Source: a virus. From it: DNA of 30,577 bases. Shown one piece after another: positions 21,326-29,900 of this stretch (its first letter is position 1; the number at the start of each line of letters is the position of its first letter). The notes under the pieces are model-generated. The model had not been told where the DNA came from. It did not search any database and worked only from the letters and a program-made list of their open reading frames with translations. The stretch spans positions 1 to 30,577 of the IMG/VR virus record IMGVR_UViG_3300034101_004187; one strand, written 5' to 3'. A program made the translations under genes and the position numbers.

Positions 21326-22242
21326 TGCCTGATGTCCCGTTCCAGGTGAGGGCAGCGTCGAGGAACATACACCTCGTCGACTTGACGTGCACCGCGAGAA
21401 CGAACGAGTGGTGGTTCCTCCTGTCCGGGGACCGCCACCATGACAACCCCCACGCAGACCATGCCCTCGAAAAGCTCCATCTGGACCAGGTGCTTGAACG
21501 CAATGCAGGCGTCATTGATGTGGGTGATCTTCACTGCGCGATGGAAGGGAAGTTCGACCCTCGCCGGAACAAGAGCGGCATTCGCGAAGAGCATGCACTG
21601 GCTGCGGACTACCTCGATTCCCTAGTCCGCCACGCTGCCGACTTCTACGCGCCGTACTCAGCCAACTTCGTGGTCATCGGCCGTGGCAACCACGAGTCCG
21701 CGATCCTGAAGAACTGCGAGACGGACCTGACCGAGCGCACCTGCGAGCGCATGTCCCAGATCAGCGGGCACAAGGTTCACCCCGGCGGCTACGGCGGGTG
21801 GGTCCGGTTCCTTGCGGAGCTGAACAACGAGAGGTACACGCTCAGCCTCAAGTACTTCCACGGTGCGGGCGGCGCGGCCCTCATGTCCTTCGACACCCTG
21901 AAGGTCCGGCGCAACGCAGCCGTCATGCCGGACGCAGACGTCATCGTGCAGGGCCACGTGCACAAGCAGTGGTTCATGCCGCTGTCCCGCGAGCGGCTGG
22001 TCTGTGACAGGGGCGGTTGCCGCGTCGTGAGCGACATCCAGTACCACGTCCGCACCGGCACCTACAAGGACGAGTTCGGAGACGGACACAGCGGCTGGCA
22101 CATCGAGCAGGGCCGGGGTCCCGAAGTACAGGGCGCGGTCTGGATGCGGCTGTACCTTGCCAAGAAGTCCGGACGAACCGCAGGCAGCGGCGAAGCCAAG
22201 ACCTACTACCAGCTCACCCCCGAATTCCACCTCGCGCACTGA
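21325..22242 (+). CDS. Calcineurin-like phosphoesterase
   Basis: 305 aa, start chosen at ATG 21325, overlapping the previous stop by one base (TGATG). The metal-binding motifs of the Mre11/SbcD-calcineurin superfamily are in order: GDRHHDN (D36, H38), VGDLH (G67, D68), GNHES (N122, H123) and GHVH (H211, H213). Such enzymes use two metal ions to hydrolyse phosphoesters. It could be a DNA nuclease subunit or a phosphatase; without the SbcC partner it is not assignable further. Neighbouring PD-(D/E)XK and recombinase genes favour DNA metabolism. A longer reading back to 21247 would run over the small membrane gene. Confidence 0.85.
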   Translation: MPDVPFQVRAASRNIHLVDLTCTARTNEWWFLLSGDRHHDNPHADHALEKLHLDQVLERNAGVIDVGDLHCAMEGKFDPRRNKSGIREEHALAADYLDSLVRHAADFYAPYSANFVVIGRGNHESAILKNCETDLTERTCERMSQISGHKVHPGGYGGWVRFLAELNNERYTLSLKYFHGAGGAALMSFDTLKVRRNAAVMPDADVIVQGHVHKQWFMPLSRERLVCDRGGCRVVSDIQYHVRTGTYKDEFGDGHSGWHIEQGRGPEVQGAVWMRLYLAKKSGRTAGSGEAKTYYQLTPEFHLAH

Positions 22243-22254
22243 CCCCCACCAGCC

Positions 22255-22524
22255 ATGGCGAAGGGCGACCGCATCCTCAAGATCCGTGGTCAGCGCTGGA
22301 GGCTTCGCTTCGTGGCGAACCTGGGGGACGCCGAGGGCCTGTGCCGCAAGGACGAGCGCATCATCCGCATCGCCCTGGGCTATCCCGAAGACCGCACGCT
22401 GGACTCCATCATCCACGAGGTCCTGCACGCAGCACTGTGGGACCTGGACGAGGAGGCCGTGAGCGAGACCGCGAACGCCATCTCCGCTGCCCTGTGGCGG
22501 GTGGGGTACCGCCGAACCCTGTAA
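22255..22524 (+). CDS. HExxH small metallopeptidase-like protein, 89 aa
   Basis: ATG 22255. IIHEVLHAA gives the zinc motif HEVLH (H54, E55, H58) with helical flanks, typical of short phage zincin-like (SprT/minigluzincin-type) proteins. A third ligand is not obvious; Glu in the following WDLDEEAV is a candidate. No Shine-Dalgarno: the 12 nt between the previous stop and this ATG are almost entirely the CCCCACCAGC motif (22244-22253). Substrate unknown. Confidence 0.7.
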   Translation: MAKGDRILKIRGQRWRLRFVANLGDAEGLCRKDERIIRIALGYPEDRTLDSIIHEVLHAALWDLDEEAVSETANAISAALWRVGYRRTL

Positions 22525-22741
22525 GAAATACTTGTGACTTTTTCTTACTGCTGGAGCGGAAGTGCTACACATCTGCACAAGTGTCACCGAGGGAGATTCC
22601 CGCCACTCCCATCGCCGGGGTCCGGCATCTTCGGGTGATTAGACCATCGGTGAATGAAGTACATACTACACCCGTCCCCCTTAGAGTCGCGCACGCGGGG
22701 AAGCGCGGTGCGCCCCGCGTGCGCTCACCCAAGGAGTCCCA
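22525..22741. other. 217 bp intergenic region upstream of the nuclease gene
   Basis: AT-richer start (ACTTGTGACTTTTTCTTAC) with TGCTACACA at 22563-22571, an extended -10-like element with a poor -35. CTTGTG (22531) and CACAAG (22577) are inverted. A strong hairpin follows at 22689-22724. It probably holds the promoter or leader of the nuclease operon; the promoter call is weak. Confidence 0.4.
22689..22724 (+). terminator. 12 bp perfect hairpin in the leader of the nuclease gene
   Basis: GCGCACGCGGGG (22689-22700) and CCCCGCGTGCGC (22713-22724), 12 nt loop. It lies 18 nt before ATG 22742, with AAGGAG between. No T-tract, so it may be an attenuator or structured leader rather than a terminator. 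Confidence 0.5.
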
Positions 22742-23965
22742 ATGCCCCCACCAACCACACCCGTCAAGTACCCCACCAGCACCACAGACGATGTCCGCAG
22801 TTGGCTTGAGGCCCACGGCATCTTCAGCCGCAGGCCGCACATCCGTTCGTCCGACTACCGCCTGCTGCGGTCCTGCCCCCGCACCTACTACCTGTCCCGC
22901 AAGCTGGGGCTGGTCAAGGCGTTCCAGTACAGCAAGGCCCTGACCCGGGGCAGCTGGGTGCACTTGGCGTTCGCCTGCATTCTCGATGACCCCACCGACC
23001 GGGCACTGGCGTTGGAGCAGGCCATCGTGGCCCGGTGCGAAGAGCTGCGGGAGGTCGCCAAGCAGATGGGCGCAAGCCCGGAGAAGGTGCGGGAGATGGT
23101 GGCCCGTGAGGAAATCGACGCCCGAACCAGCATCGCGTGGTTCAACGCAGCCATGCAGGTACCGGACGGCAGCGGCAAGACCCTGGCCCAGCGGTTCGCG
23201 GAGGACTGGACTGTGGTGGAGCAGGAGCCCGAGATCCTGTACGCAGACTGCCTCATCCAGCCTGATTGCATCGTGCGGGACAAGGCCGGCAAGTTGTGGA
23301 TCGTGGACTTCAAGACCACGTCCATGTCCACGAATGCCCGACTCCAGACCTGCCCCCTCGAGTTCCAGACTCAGCACTACTACTACACCCTTGCGGATGC
23401 CATGGCAGCACAGCCAGAAATGGCCATTCAGTATGGCGGCGACACGATTGCCGGCGTCCTGCACGTCGCGGTGCGAAAGCCCAGCATCGAGTTCGGACTC
23501 AAGGACCGTCCGTTCACGCTGGACGAATCGCCGTTCAAGAGCGGACCCCGCAAGGGCGAGCCGCGCAACGAGCGCATCTACACGGGCGAGCCGGACCCGT
23601 ACCTCTACGAACAGCGTTGCCTCGACTGGTACATGGGACGCGGTGAGTACAGTCACTTCGAGCCCGAGCGGCTGACCGATCCGTGCGTTGCGATTTCCAC
23701 CACTTCCGCGGAACTCCTGCTTGCAGAAGATCTCAAGTGCGAGTACCATGATCGCCTGTCCTTCATCCGGAAGTACACGAGCCGCACGTCCCAGCCCAGC
23801 GAATTCGAGATCGGTGATCCGGTAGTCCAGCACGGTACTCCGTCGCCCTACCTCCCGTTCCACATGGTTGAGCCTGGCAAGTGGCCCGAGTTGATCCTGG
23901 CTGAAGGTTTCCTGCAGAGAGACAGAGACGGCCACACGGAGATCGACCATGGAGGAAGCGGCTAA
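22742..23965 (+). CDS. RecB-family PD-(D/E)XK nuclease
   Basis: 407 aa from ATG 22742, with AAGGAG upstream. Motifs in order: SCPRTYYLSR near 40-49 (RecB/Cas4-type start), GSWVHLAF with H74, PD at 174-175, VDFKTT with D189 and K191, and FQTQHYYYT (Q motif). This is the PDDEXK_1 architecture of RecB/AddB-type and Cas4-type exonucleases, here without any helicase domain. It lacks an obvious Cys cluster after the core, so an iron-sulfur cluster is not shown. It probably resects DNA for recombination. A perfect CCCCACCAGC motif lies just inside the start (22771) and another immediately after its stop (23966). Confidence 0.85.
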   Translation: MPPPTTPVKYPTSTTDDVRSWLEAHGIFSRRPHIRSSDYRLLRSCPRTYYLSRKLGLVKAFQYSKALTRGSWVHLAFACILDDPTDRALALEQAIVARCEELREVAKQMGASPEKVREMVAREEIDARTSIAWFNAAMQVPDGSGKTLAQRFAEDWTVVEQEPEILYADCLIQPDCIVRDKAGKLWIVDFKTTSMSTNARLQTCPLEFQTQHYYYTLADAMAAQPEMAIQYGGDTIAGVLHVAVRKPSIEFGLKDRPFTLDESPFKSGPRKGEPRNERIYTGEPDPYLYEQRCLDWYMGRGEYSHFEPERLTDPCVAISTTSAELLLAEDLKCEYHDRLSFIRKYTSRTSQPSEFEIGDPVVQHGTPSPYLPFHMVEPGKWPELILAEGFLQRDRDGHTEIDHGGSG

Positions 23966-24455
23966 CCCCACCAGCCAGGAAGCCACACGAGCGGTCCTTG
24001 GACCGGCCATGTGGATGGAGTGCCTGCGCCTTGTCATCGCCCCACGCATTGCCCGCACCGTGCGGGATGTGCCGGACATCGAGAACAGGCAGCAGCTCCA
24101 CCGGGCGTTCTGCCAGATGCACGAGGTGCGTCCTTCCTACTCCACCTTCAGCGGGTGGTGCGAGGACCTGGGCATCAACTTCAAGAAGCGCATCGAGGTC
24201 AGCATCCCCGGCTGGCGGGAGATGCCCCGGCCTGCCCCGGACTTCATCGGGCCCATGCCTGCTGCCCCCACCCAGCCGATGAGGCAGCAGATCGTGCAGG
24301 ACGAGGAGCCGGTGGACCCGGACGCACCGGTGCAGTGGGACGGACCGGCTGCCCGGGAGATCCCCCTCGAGGCGTTCAACGACAACATGCCCACCATCCT
24401 GCCGGGTGGGTTTCGTGCCCCGACGTTCATCGGGGACAACAACTACGGCAATTGA
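23949..24455 (+). CDS. Hypothetical protein, 168 aa
   Basis: ATG 23949 (GGAG upstream) overlaps the nuclease gene by 17 bp. The N-terminal half is helical with Trp/Cys residues (WMECLRLVIAPRIARTV, TFSGWCEDLG). The C-terminal half is Pro/Asp-rich (QDEEPVDPDAPVQWDGP) and probably disordered. It lies between the nuclease and the recombinase and is probably part of that operon. No family is recognised. Confidence 0.65.
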   Translation: MEEAANPTSQEATRAVLGPAMWMECLRLVIAPRIARTVRDVPDIENRQQLHRAFCQMHEVRPSYSTFSGWCEDLGINFKKRIEVSIPGWREMPRPAPDFIGPMPAAPTQPMRQQIVQDEEPVDPDAPVQWDGPAAREIPLEAFNDNMPTILPGGFRAPTFIGDNNYGN

Positions 24456-24476
24456 CCGCAAACCCAAGGAGTCATC

Positions 24477-25376
24477 ATGACACACTCCGTCACGCACGGC
24501 ACCACTATCGCATCCAAGTACGCTGGTCTCGGCAATGCAGTCACCACTGGTCGCACTACTCCTGCCCGCATGCTTGGCCTTGTGGTCGGTGAGGCTGGCT
24601 GCGGCAAGTCTTTTCTCCTCCAGTCCCACCCTGGCGCGTACATCCTCAACCTTGACGAGACTCCTGCGGTATGCGGGACCAGCGAAGCGGTCATGTTCCC
24701 CACCCCCGGTCCTGACGGCCGATCAGTGGACGAGAAGGGAAATCCCATCGTGCTCGACTGGTCCGCACTCGAGGCGAAGCAGAAGGTGCTCATTGAACTG
24801 GCGAAGGCCAACCAGCCGCGGCCCGAGACCGTGGTGATCGACACCCTCGGTGCAGCCATCCGGCTCCTCCGTCCGCACATCGCCAAGATCTACGGCCGCG
24901 AGCGGTTCACCGACGTCGACGGCCGGCTGGGCTGGGAACGCCTGTTCGACACCCTGATCGAGTTCGGCACTGTCCTGCGCCGGCACGGTTACGGCGTCTA
25001 CTACATCGCGCACCTGTCCCGCAAGCACGTTCCGCTCAGCGAGAACCAGAACGTCGAGGAGTACAAGATCCTCATCTCGGACGGCCTGTACGCCCGCATG
25101 TTCCCCATGTTCGACATCGTCATCCCGATCACCGCGCAGTGGGACGTGCGGGAGATCAGCCGGGATCAGGAGACCAACGTGGGCGGCAAGGTAGTCACGC
25201 GCCGCGTTACCAGCCAGGAGAAGGTGCGCCGCCACTACTGCTCCTTTGACAACCCGAAGCTCGAGGGCATCGCCAAGGTCCGCACGCTGTCGCCGCTCAC
25301 CACCATTGAGCTCCCCCGCGACAACGCGTGGCAATCCTTCTGCGCTGCCTACGAGAGCGCGAACGCGTCCCGCTGA
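24477..25376 (+). CDS. Sak4-like RecA-fold recombinase/ATPase
   Basis: 299 aa from ATG 24477, with AAGGAG upstream. Walker A GEAGCGKS (residues 38-45, K44) and Walker B TVVIDTLG (D122) in a RecA-type fold; the C-terminal half is beta-rich (EKVRRHYCSFDNPKLEG). The size, motif spacing and position next to an SSB-like gene fit phage Sak4 single-strand-annealing recombinases, though other AAA_24-type ATPases are possible. It would pair or anneal single strands made by the adjacent nuclease. Its stop codon sits in the loop of a hairpin (25359-25394). Confidence 0.75.
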   Translation: MTHSVTHGTTIASKYAGLGNAVTTGRTTPARMLGLVVGEAGCGKSFLLQSHPGAYILNLDETPAVCGTSEAVMFPTPGPDGRSVDEKGNPIVLDWSALEAKQKVLIELAKANQPRPETVVIDTLGAAIRLLRPHIAKIYGRERFTDVDGRLGWERLFDTLIEFGTVLRRHGYGVYYIAHLSRKHVPLSENQNVEEYKILISDGLYARMFPMFDIVIPITAQWDVREISRDQETNVGGKVVTRRVTSQEKVRRHYCSFDNPKLEGIAKVRTLSPLTTIELPRDNAWQSFCAAYESANASR

Positions 25377-25394
25377 CGCGGGGGTCGCGTTCGC
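25359..25394 (+). terminator. Hairpin over the Sak4-like stop codon
   Basis: GCGAACGCG (25359-25367) and CGCGTTCGC (25386-25394) pair perfectly; inside, CCCGC/GCGGG surround the loop that carries the TGA stop (25374). A T-rich tract (CGTTTCGTTTGTTTCGTTTCTTTC) follows, so termination or partial read-through control is plausible. Confidence 0.6.
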
Positions 25395-25450
25395 TTCCAC
25401 CCATCGTTTCGTTTGTTTCGTTTCTTTCACCCATCTCTACGGAGAATCAG

Positions 25451-25972
25451 ATGCCCATTGAGAACAACGTCAAGGCCATGTTCAACTCGCTCAACAACAC
25501 CTTCGCCAACGTGCAGCCGGACAACGGCATGGGCGCTGGCGGCTGGTGGCCGGCAGAGGGTCAGCACGAGGTGTTCGTGTCCAGCCTCAACGTCCGCCCG
25601 AGCGAGTACAAGCTGCCTGACGGTCAGAAGGTGGCCGGCACGGAGATCGTGTTCCGCTACCAGCTGATCAACGACACCGACCAGCCGAACGAGCCGCGCT
25701 CCTTCGACGGTGCCGCCTTCCGTCTCCCCCAGGACACCAGCGTCCTGGACGACAAGGGCCGCATGCGCGTCGAGATCGAGGCCCGCCGCCTGAAGGGTCA
25801 CCTCCAGACCATCCTGCGCCGGGACGTCAAGGATATCGGTACCGCCCTGGCGGACGCCGATGCCAAGATCAACGGTCAGGACGCGGTCGCCGTCGTGGTC
25901 AAGTGCCAGTACGACAACGTCAACGGCAAGACTTACCGCAAGGACTTCCTCGTGAAGCCCCTTGCCGGCTGA
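25451..25972 (+). CDS. Putative ssDNA-binding protein (DUF669-like), 173 aa
   Basis: Start at ATG 25451, after GGAGAATCAG. Begins MPIENNVKAMFNSLNN, then GGWWPAEGQHEVFVSSLNV and EIVFRYQLINDTDQP, a beta pattern with Trp and aromatic residues as in phage DUF669/SSB-like proteins. The end is basic-neutral (YRKDFLVKPLAG) with no acidic tail typical of bacterial SSB. Position after a Sak4-like gene fits, since Sak4 recombinases usually have an SSB partner. A similar-style protein is at 5341-5940. Named by context. Confidence 0.7.
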   Translation: MPIENNVKAMFNSLNNTFANVQPDNGMGAGGWWPAEGQHEVFVSSLNVRPSEYKLPDGQKVAGTEIVFRYQLINDTDQPNEPRSFDGAAFRLPQDTSVLDDKGRMRVEIEARRLKGHLQTILRRDVKDIGTALADADAKINGQDAVAVVVKCQYDNVNGKTYRKDFLVKPLAG

Positions 25973-26004
25973 TTCCTGCTACACTACCCGGTACCCCACC
26001 AGCC

Positions 26005-26093
26005 GGGGGAGGGTTGCTCGCAAGGCGCCCTCCCCCTCATAGTCCCCCGGATAGCCCCCCGGTTGCCCCGCACGACGGAGAGCGACCGGGGGG
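26005..26093 (+). terminator. Two successive GC-rich palindromes before the 26115 gene
   Basis: GGGGGAGGG (26005-26013) pairs with CCCTCCCCC (26028-26036), and CCCCCCGGT (26055-26063) pairs with ACCGGGGGG (26085-26093). They occupy most of the 142 nt gap. A CCCCACCAGC motif (25994-26003) lies just before. Probably a terminator and/or leader structure. Confidence 0.55.
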
Positions 26094-26114
26094 TTTCCGG
26101 AGGGGGGAGAACAA

Positions 26115-26552
26115 ATGTACGAGACACGGTTCGTCTACCAACTGCCGCTTTCATCCGCAGGGGATGTCGGGAATCACGTTGCAGACGTAGTGCAGGCAAC
26201 AGGACACGGACCGACCAACGTCAACTTCATCGTGGACGAGAGCGAATCCACCGTGACGGTGACGTACATGACGCAGACCACGCGGGAAAGCGATCACATC
26301 ATCAACAACTGGAAGCGCATCAACGGTCGGGTCCAGGTCGAGCGCACCCACAAGATCAACCCCGACCACTTCCGCAACCTGGCCATGGCCGGCGAGGAGA
26401 ACCGCAAGCTCCGCAGCCACATCGCGCTGGAAGTGGAGCGTATGTGCCTCAAGGGCGTGGGCAGCAAGGGTGTGCTGGACTACCTGCTTGAGTGCGAATC
26501 GGTGATTGTCGAGCTCAAGGAACTCGTACAATCACAGCGTGCATCAGTCTGA
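26115..26552 (+). CDS. Hypothetical protein, 145 aa
   Basis: ATG 26115 with GGAGGGGGGAG just upstream. Sequence begins MYETRFVYQLPLSSAGDVGN and has a central beta-like part (NFIVDESESTVTVTYMTQ), then a helical C-terminal third (CLKGVGSKGVLDYLLECESV). No family is recognised. Last but one gene of the rightward block. Confidence 0.65.
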   Translation: MYETRFVYQLPLSSAGDVGNHVADVVQATGHGPTNVNFIVDESESTVTVTYMTQTTRESDHIINNWKRINGRVQVERTHKINPDHFRNLAMAGEENRKLRSHIALEVERMCLKGVGSKGVLDYLLECESVIVELKELVQSQRASV

Positions 26553-26595
26553 ACACGGCCTGTCCGCAGTCATCTCGAAGCACTCAGGAGAGCCC

Positions 26596-26985
26596 TTGTC
26601 CATCACGGGCCCCTCCCCCTACATCGACACCACCGAACCCCTGCCCGCATACTGCGGCATCTACCGCGCACCCACAGGCTGGTGGGGTGTGGTCGTGCAC
26701 TGCCCCCGAGGCACCCACCCCCAGGACGCCGTGCGCCACTTCGAGGGCAAATACCCCGACATCACATGGTGCGGACAGGAAGCATCCATCGGGCTCTACC
26801 GCCTGCCCACCAACGAACTCGTGGTGTCTGCCCGCATCCATGAATCAGGGCAGCAGCAGATGACAAGCACCATCGAACGAAGCACGAACCGCGACTTCGC
26901 GGAGACCCGCTTCGACCGAAGGCGCGTGCCGGCCGGTGTCCGTTACCTGCCCGGCAAGCAGCTGCAGCTCTGGTTCTCGCTCTAG
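26596..26985 (+). CDS. Hypothetical protein, about 129 aa
   Basis: Start chosen at TTG 26596, where AGGAG sits 5 nt upstream; GTG 26539 or TTG 26506 would extend it but have no ribosome site. The protein has Trp/Tyr/Cys-rich segments (YCGIYRAPTGWWGVVVHCPRG) and a basic C-terminal region (RDFAETRFDRRRVPAGVRYL). No family is recognised. The stop TAG (26983-26985) interlocks with the stop of the convergent gene. An exact GCTGGTGGGG motif falls in it (26688-26697). Confidence 0.6.
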   Translation: MSITGPSPYIDTTEPLPAYCGIYRAPTGWWGVVVHCPRGTHPQDAVRHFEGKYPDITWCGQEASIGLYRLPTNELVVSARIHESGQQQMTSTIERSTNRDFAETRFDRRRVPAGVRYLPGKQLQLWFSL

Positions 26986-29900
26986 CGGTAGCCCCAGCGG
27001 TACATGTCGCCCTGCTCCGTAGGCCTGCCGGGAACCCCACCAGCCATGAGCTGACCGGGCAGCGTCTCCTCGACAGCCTGCCGATACACGTCGCGTGCAG
27101 TGACGTCCATCGTCTCCAGCGTGCGGCCGACCACGCTCTCCTCACGCAGCTTGACCGCCTGCTTCATCTGGTCTTGCGTCACGGTCAGCGGCATGCCGAA
27201 CCGCTTCTCGAAGTCCACCTTCACGCGCTTGGCCGCGCTCATGTTGTTGCCGAGCACCGCAGCGATGTATTGCCTGCGCCCCTCGCGGATGGCGTCCCGG
27301 TTTTTCAGCAGGAACTGGCTCAGCTCCTGCGGATTCCCGAACCGCCCCAGGTCCGCACCGAACGCACGGAGCACCACGTCGCTGGTGGGGTACTGTCCCA
27401 TGAACCTGCCGTCCGTGTTGTACACCGGCACCATCCCGCTCTCGGCCTGACGCCAGTCCGCAAACGTCCTTTGCAGACCCACCGCCTGCAGGGTCTCGGT
27501 CGGAGGCATCGTGCCGATCAGCCGGCTCACGGCCACGCCGCCCGGGATCACGCGGGGAAGCACGTCCTGCAGGATCTCGGCATCACCGGTGCCCAGGAAC
27601 TTCACCGCGTTCCAGCCCACGTCCACCGCGGGTGGGATGTACAGCGGAGGCTGGTCGCCCTGCAACGCCTGCTGTCCCCCCACGATGTCCGTGAAGCCGA
27701 ACGCCAGGCCCCTGCTCAGGTCCACGCCCAGCGCGTTCTTGCCCACCTCGTACGCCACCGCACTGACCGCAGCCATCTTCGCCAGGTCCTGCAGAACCGG
27801 CATGGGCCTGGTGGGGTCAATCATGCGGGGCACCGCGAAGATGTTGGCAAACGAGCGCAGGCCGTACTGCGCGAACTGCCGGAACAGCGGCTCCCTCAGC
27901 ACAGGCAGGTAGAACAGCGCAGGACGATTGATCGGGCTGCTGCCGAACTGGAACTGCTGCACGGCCATGGCCGCGTCCTGCTCAGCGCGCTGCAGGTTGC
28001 CGACCCCCACCCGCCCTGATCCCTCGTACGCGTTGAGGATGGCGTTGGCGGTCACCGTCCGGTTCAGCGTCTCGCTGAGCTGGAACGGCTTCATCAGCGT
28101 CTCAAGCAGGCTGAACTGCGGCTTCCCCACCAGTGGGCGGGTGGCGTATCCCGTCTGCTCAACCGTACCCCATGTGCTCCCGATGTCGGCGATACCGGAG
28201 ATGTCCACGGTATCAGCCCCGAATCGGCGGCGGAATGCGCTGCTGAGCGCAGCGCGTAGTTCCGCCTGGCTTGCGCCAGGGCCGAGTTGCTTCCGTACCT
28301 TCAGGTACGTGCCGATCTGCTCGAAGCTCTGGGCGTAGGCCTTGACCGTGTTCTTGAACCCCAGCTGATGCACGCTCTGGAGCGGCTGCAGCAGGTTGAT
28401 GAGAACGGTGCCCATGTTCAGGCCCATGTGGCTGCCATACATCAGACGGGTGGCTGCCTGCCACGGCAGGAACTCGTCCGCAGCCACGTCGTTGCCCCAG
28501 GCCCGGAGCTGCTGCACGAACTTCGCTGCGTACCCACCGCTGCGCTCGACCGCCTTCATCAGCCCGCTGTCCGCAAGCCTGCGCGCACCCTCGCGGAACT
28601 GGCTCGACACCGCGGCGTGCACCCCGTCCTCGAGCGGCTTGATGCCGATGGAGGCAGGGATGATGTTCCTGCGCCACTGGTCCACGAGGTACTTGTCCTC
28701 GGGGTTCGCCTTGTCCATCGCCCGGAGGTCGCCGTCAATCAGGTCGAACCGGTTGTACGCACCCAGCGGCCTCTGCGCCTCTTCCACCTCGCCCAGGTCC
28801 CGGACCCCCACCGGAGCCCCGCCCTCGCGTGCAGCTCCAAGCGGACCCGGCAACCGTGCCTTGTTGAACGCGCCCGGCCCGAAGTCACGGACAATGGCCT
28901 TGGTTGCTTCGTCCGCCGACACGTCCTTGCTGAACAGCGCGTAGTCACGGGCAACGCTCGCCACGTACTTGCTGGCCGCAACGTCGGGCGCAAGACGCAT
29001 GACGCGCGCCATGTTCTGCTCCGCGAGCTGCCCCTCCACCCTGCGCTGGGCGACGCGGATCAGCTTCTGCATGTGGCCCGTGCCACCGAACCGGTCGCGG
29101 ATGTAGATCAAGTCGTTGGGGTCCCAGCCAATCGCGGACTTGCGGGAACGCATCAGCGTCCGACCGCTCGGGATCATGTCCGATCCCTGCGTCGCATCGG
29201 TCGCTTCCTCACCCGTGTAGGGGTTGTACCGCATGCGCCGACCCATCCGGTCCCGAGCCTCGACCGTGTTGCGGGGCATGTAGTAGGGGTCCTTGAACCC
29301 CTCCGAGTACGCCTCCACCACGACGTTCTCGATCTCCTGAGCCGTCATGCCCCTCGAGATCCGGCGGGTCCGCTTCTCCGCAGACGCCATCAGACGGCTG
29401 CTGACCTCATCGCTCAGCAGGGCCCTGACCGCCTCTTCCCCACCAGCCATCAGTTGCCCGGACTCGCTCATGAAATTCGCGTTCTTCAGGCCCTGCAGCT
29501 TCCCGCGCACGAGGTTCAGGAGCTTCTTGCGGTCGAGCACGAACCCGTCGCCGCGTGCATACGCAGCCTCGTCGCCCGCCAGGTACACCCGCCCCATCTC
29601 GTAGAACTTCCGCTGGGCTTCGATGAACCCGTCCAGCCCGAACTCCCGCTCCACCGCCCGCAATGCCGAATCGTCCCGGACCAGCTTCTTGCGGGCCAGG
29701 TCCTCGAACCGCACCCGTGCCCCGCCCTGCTCGATGTCCGTCAGGCTGAGCGAAGCGTCCGACCGGTTCATCGCCCCCCGTGGGGCGTCCTTCTTCAGGC
29801 CCAGCTTGAACCGGACCATCTCGTTGTTCAGCCGCCCCATCGACTGCAGCATCGTCTCGCCAGCCTCAAGGCCCGGCATCTCGGCAAGGACTGCGGCGTG

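Noticed and set aside
22565-24079. 504 aa leftward frame over the nuclease gene
   Set aside because: The + strand carries clear PD-(D/E)XK motifs in order; the reverse frame has no recognisable domain.
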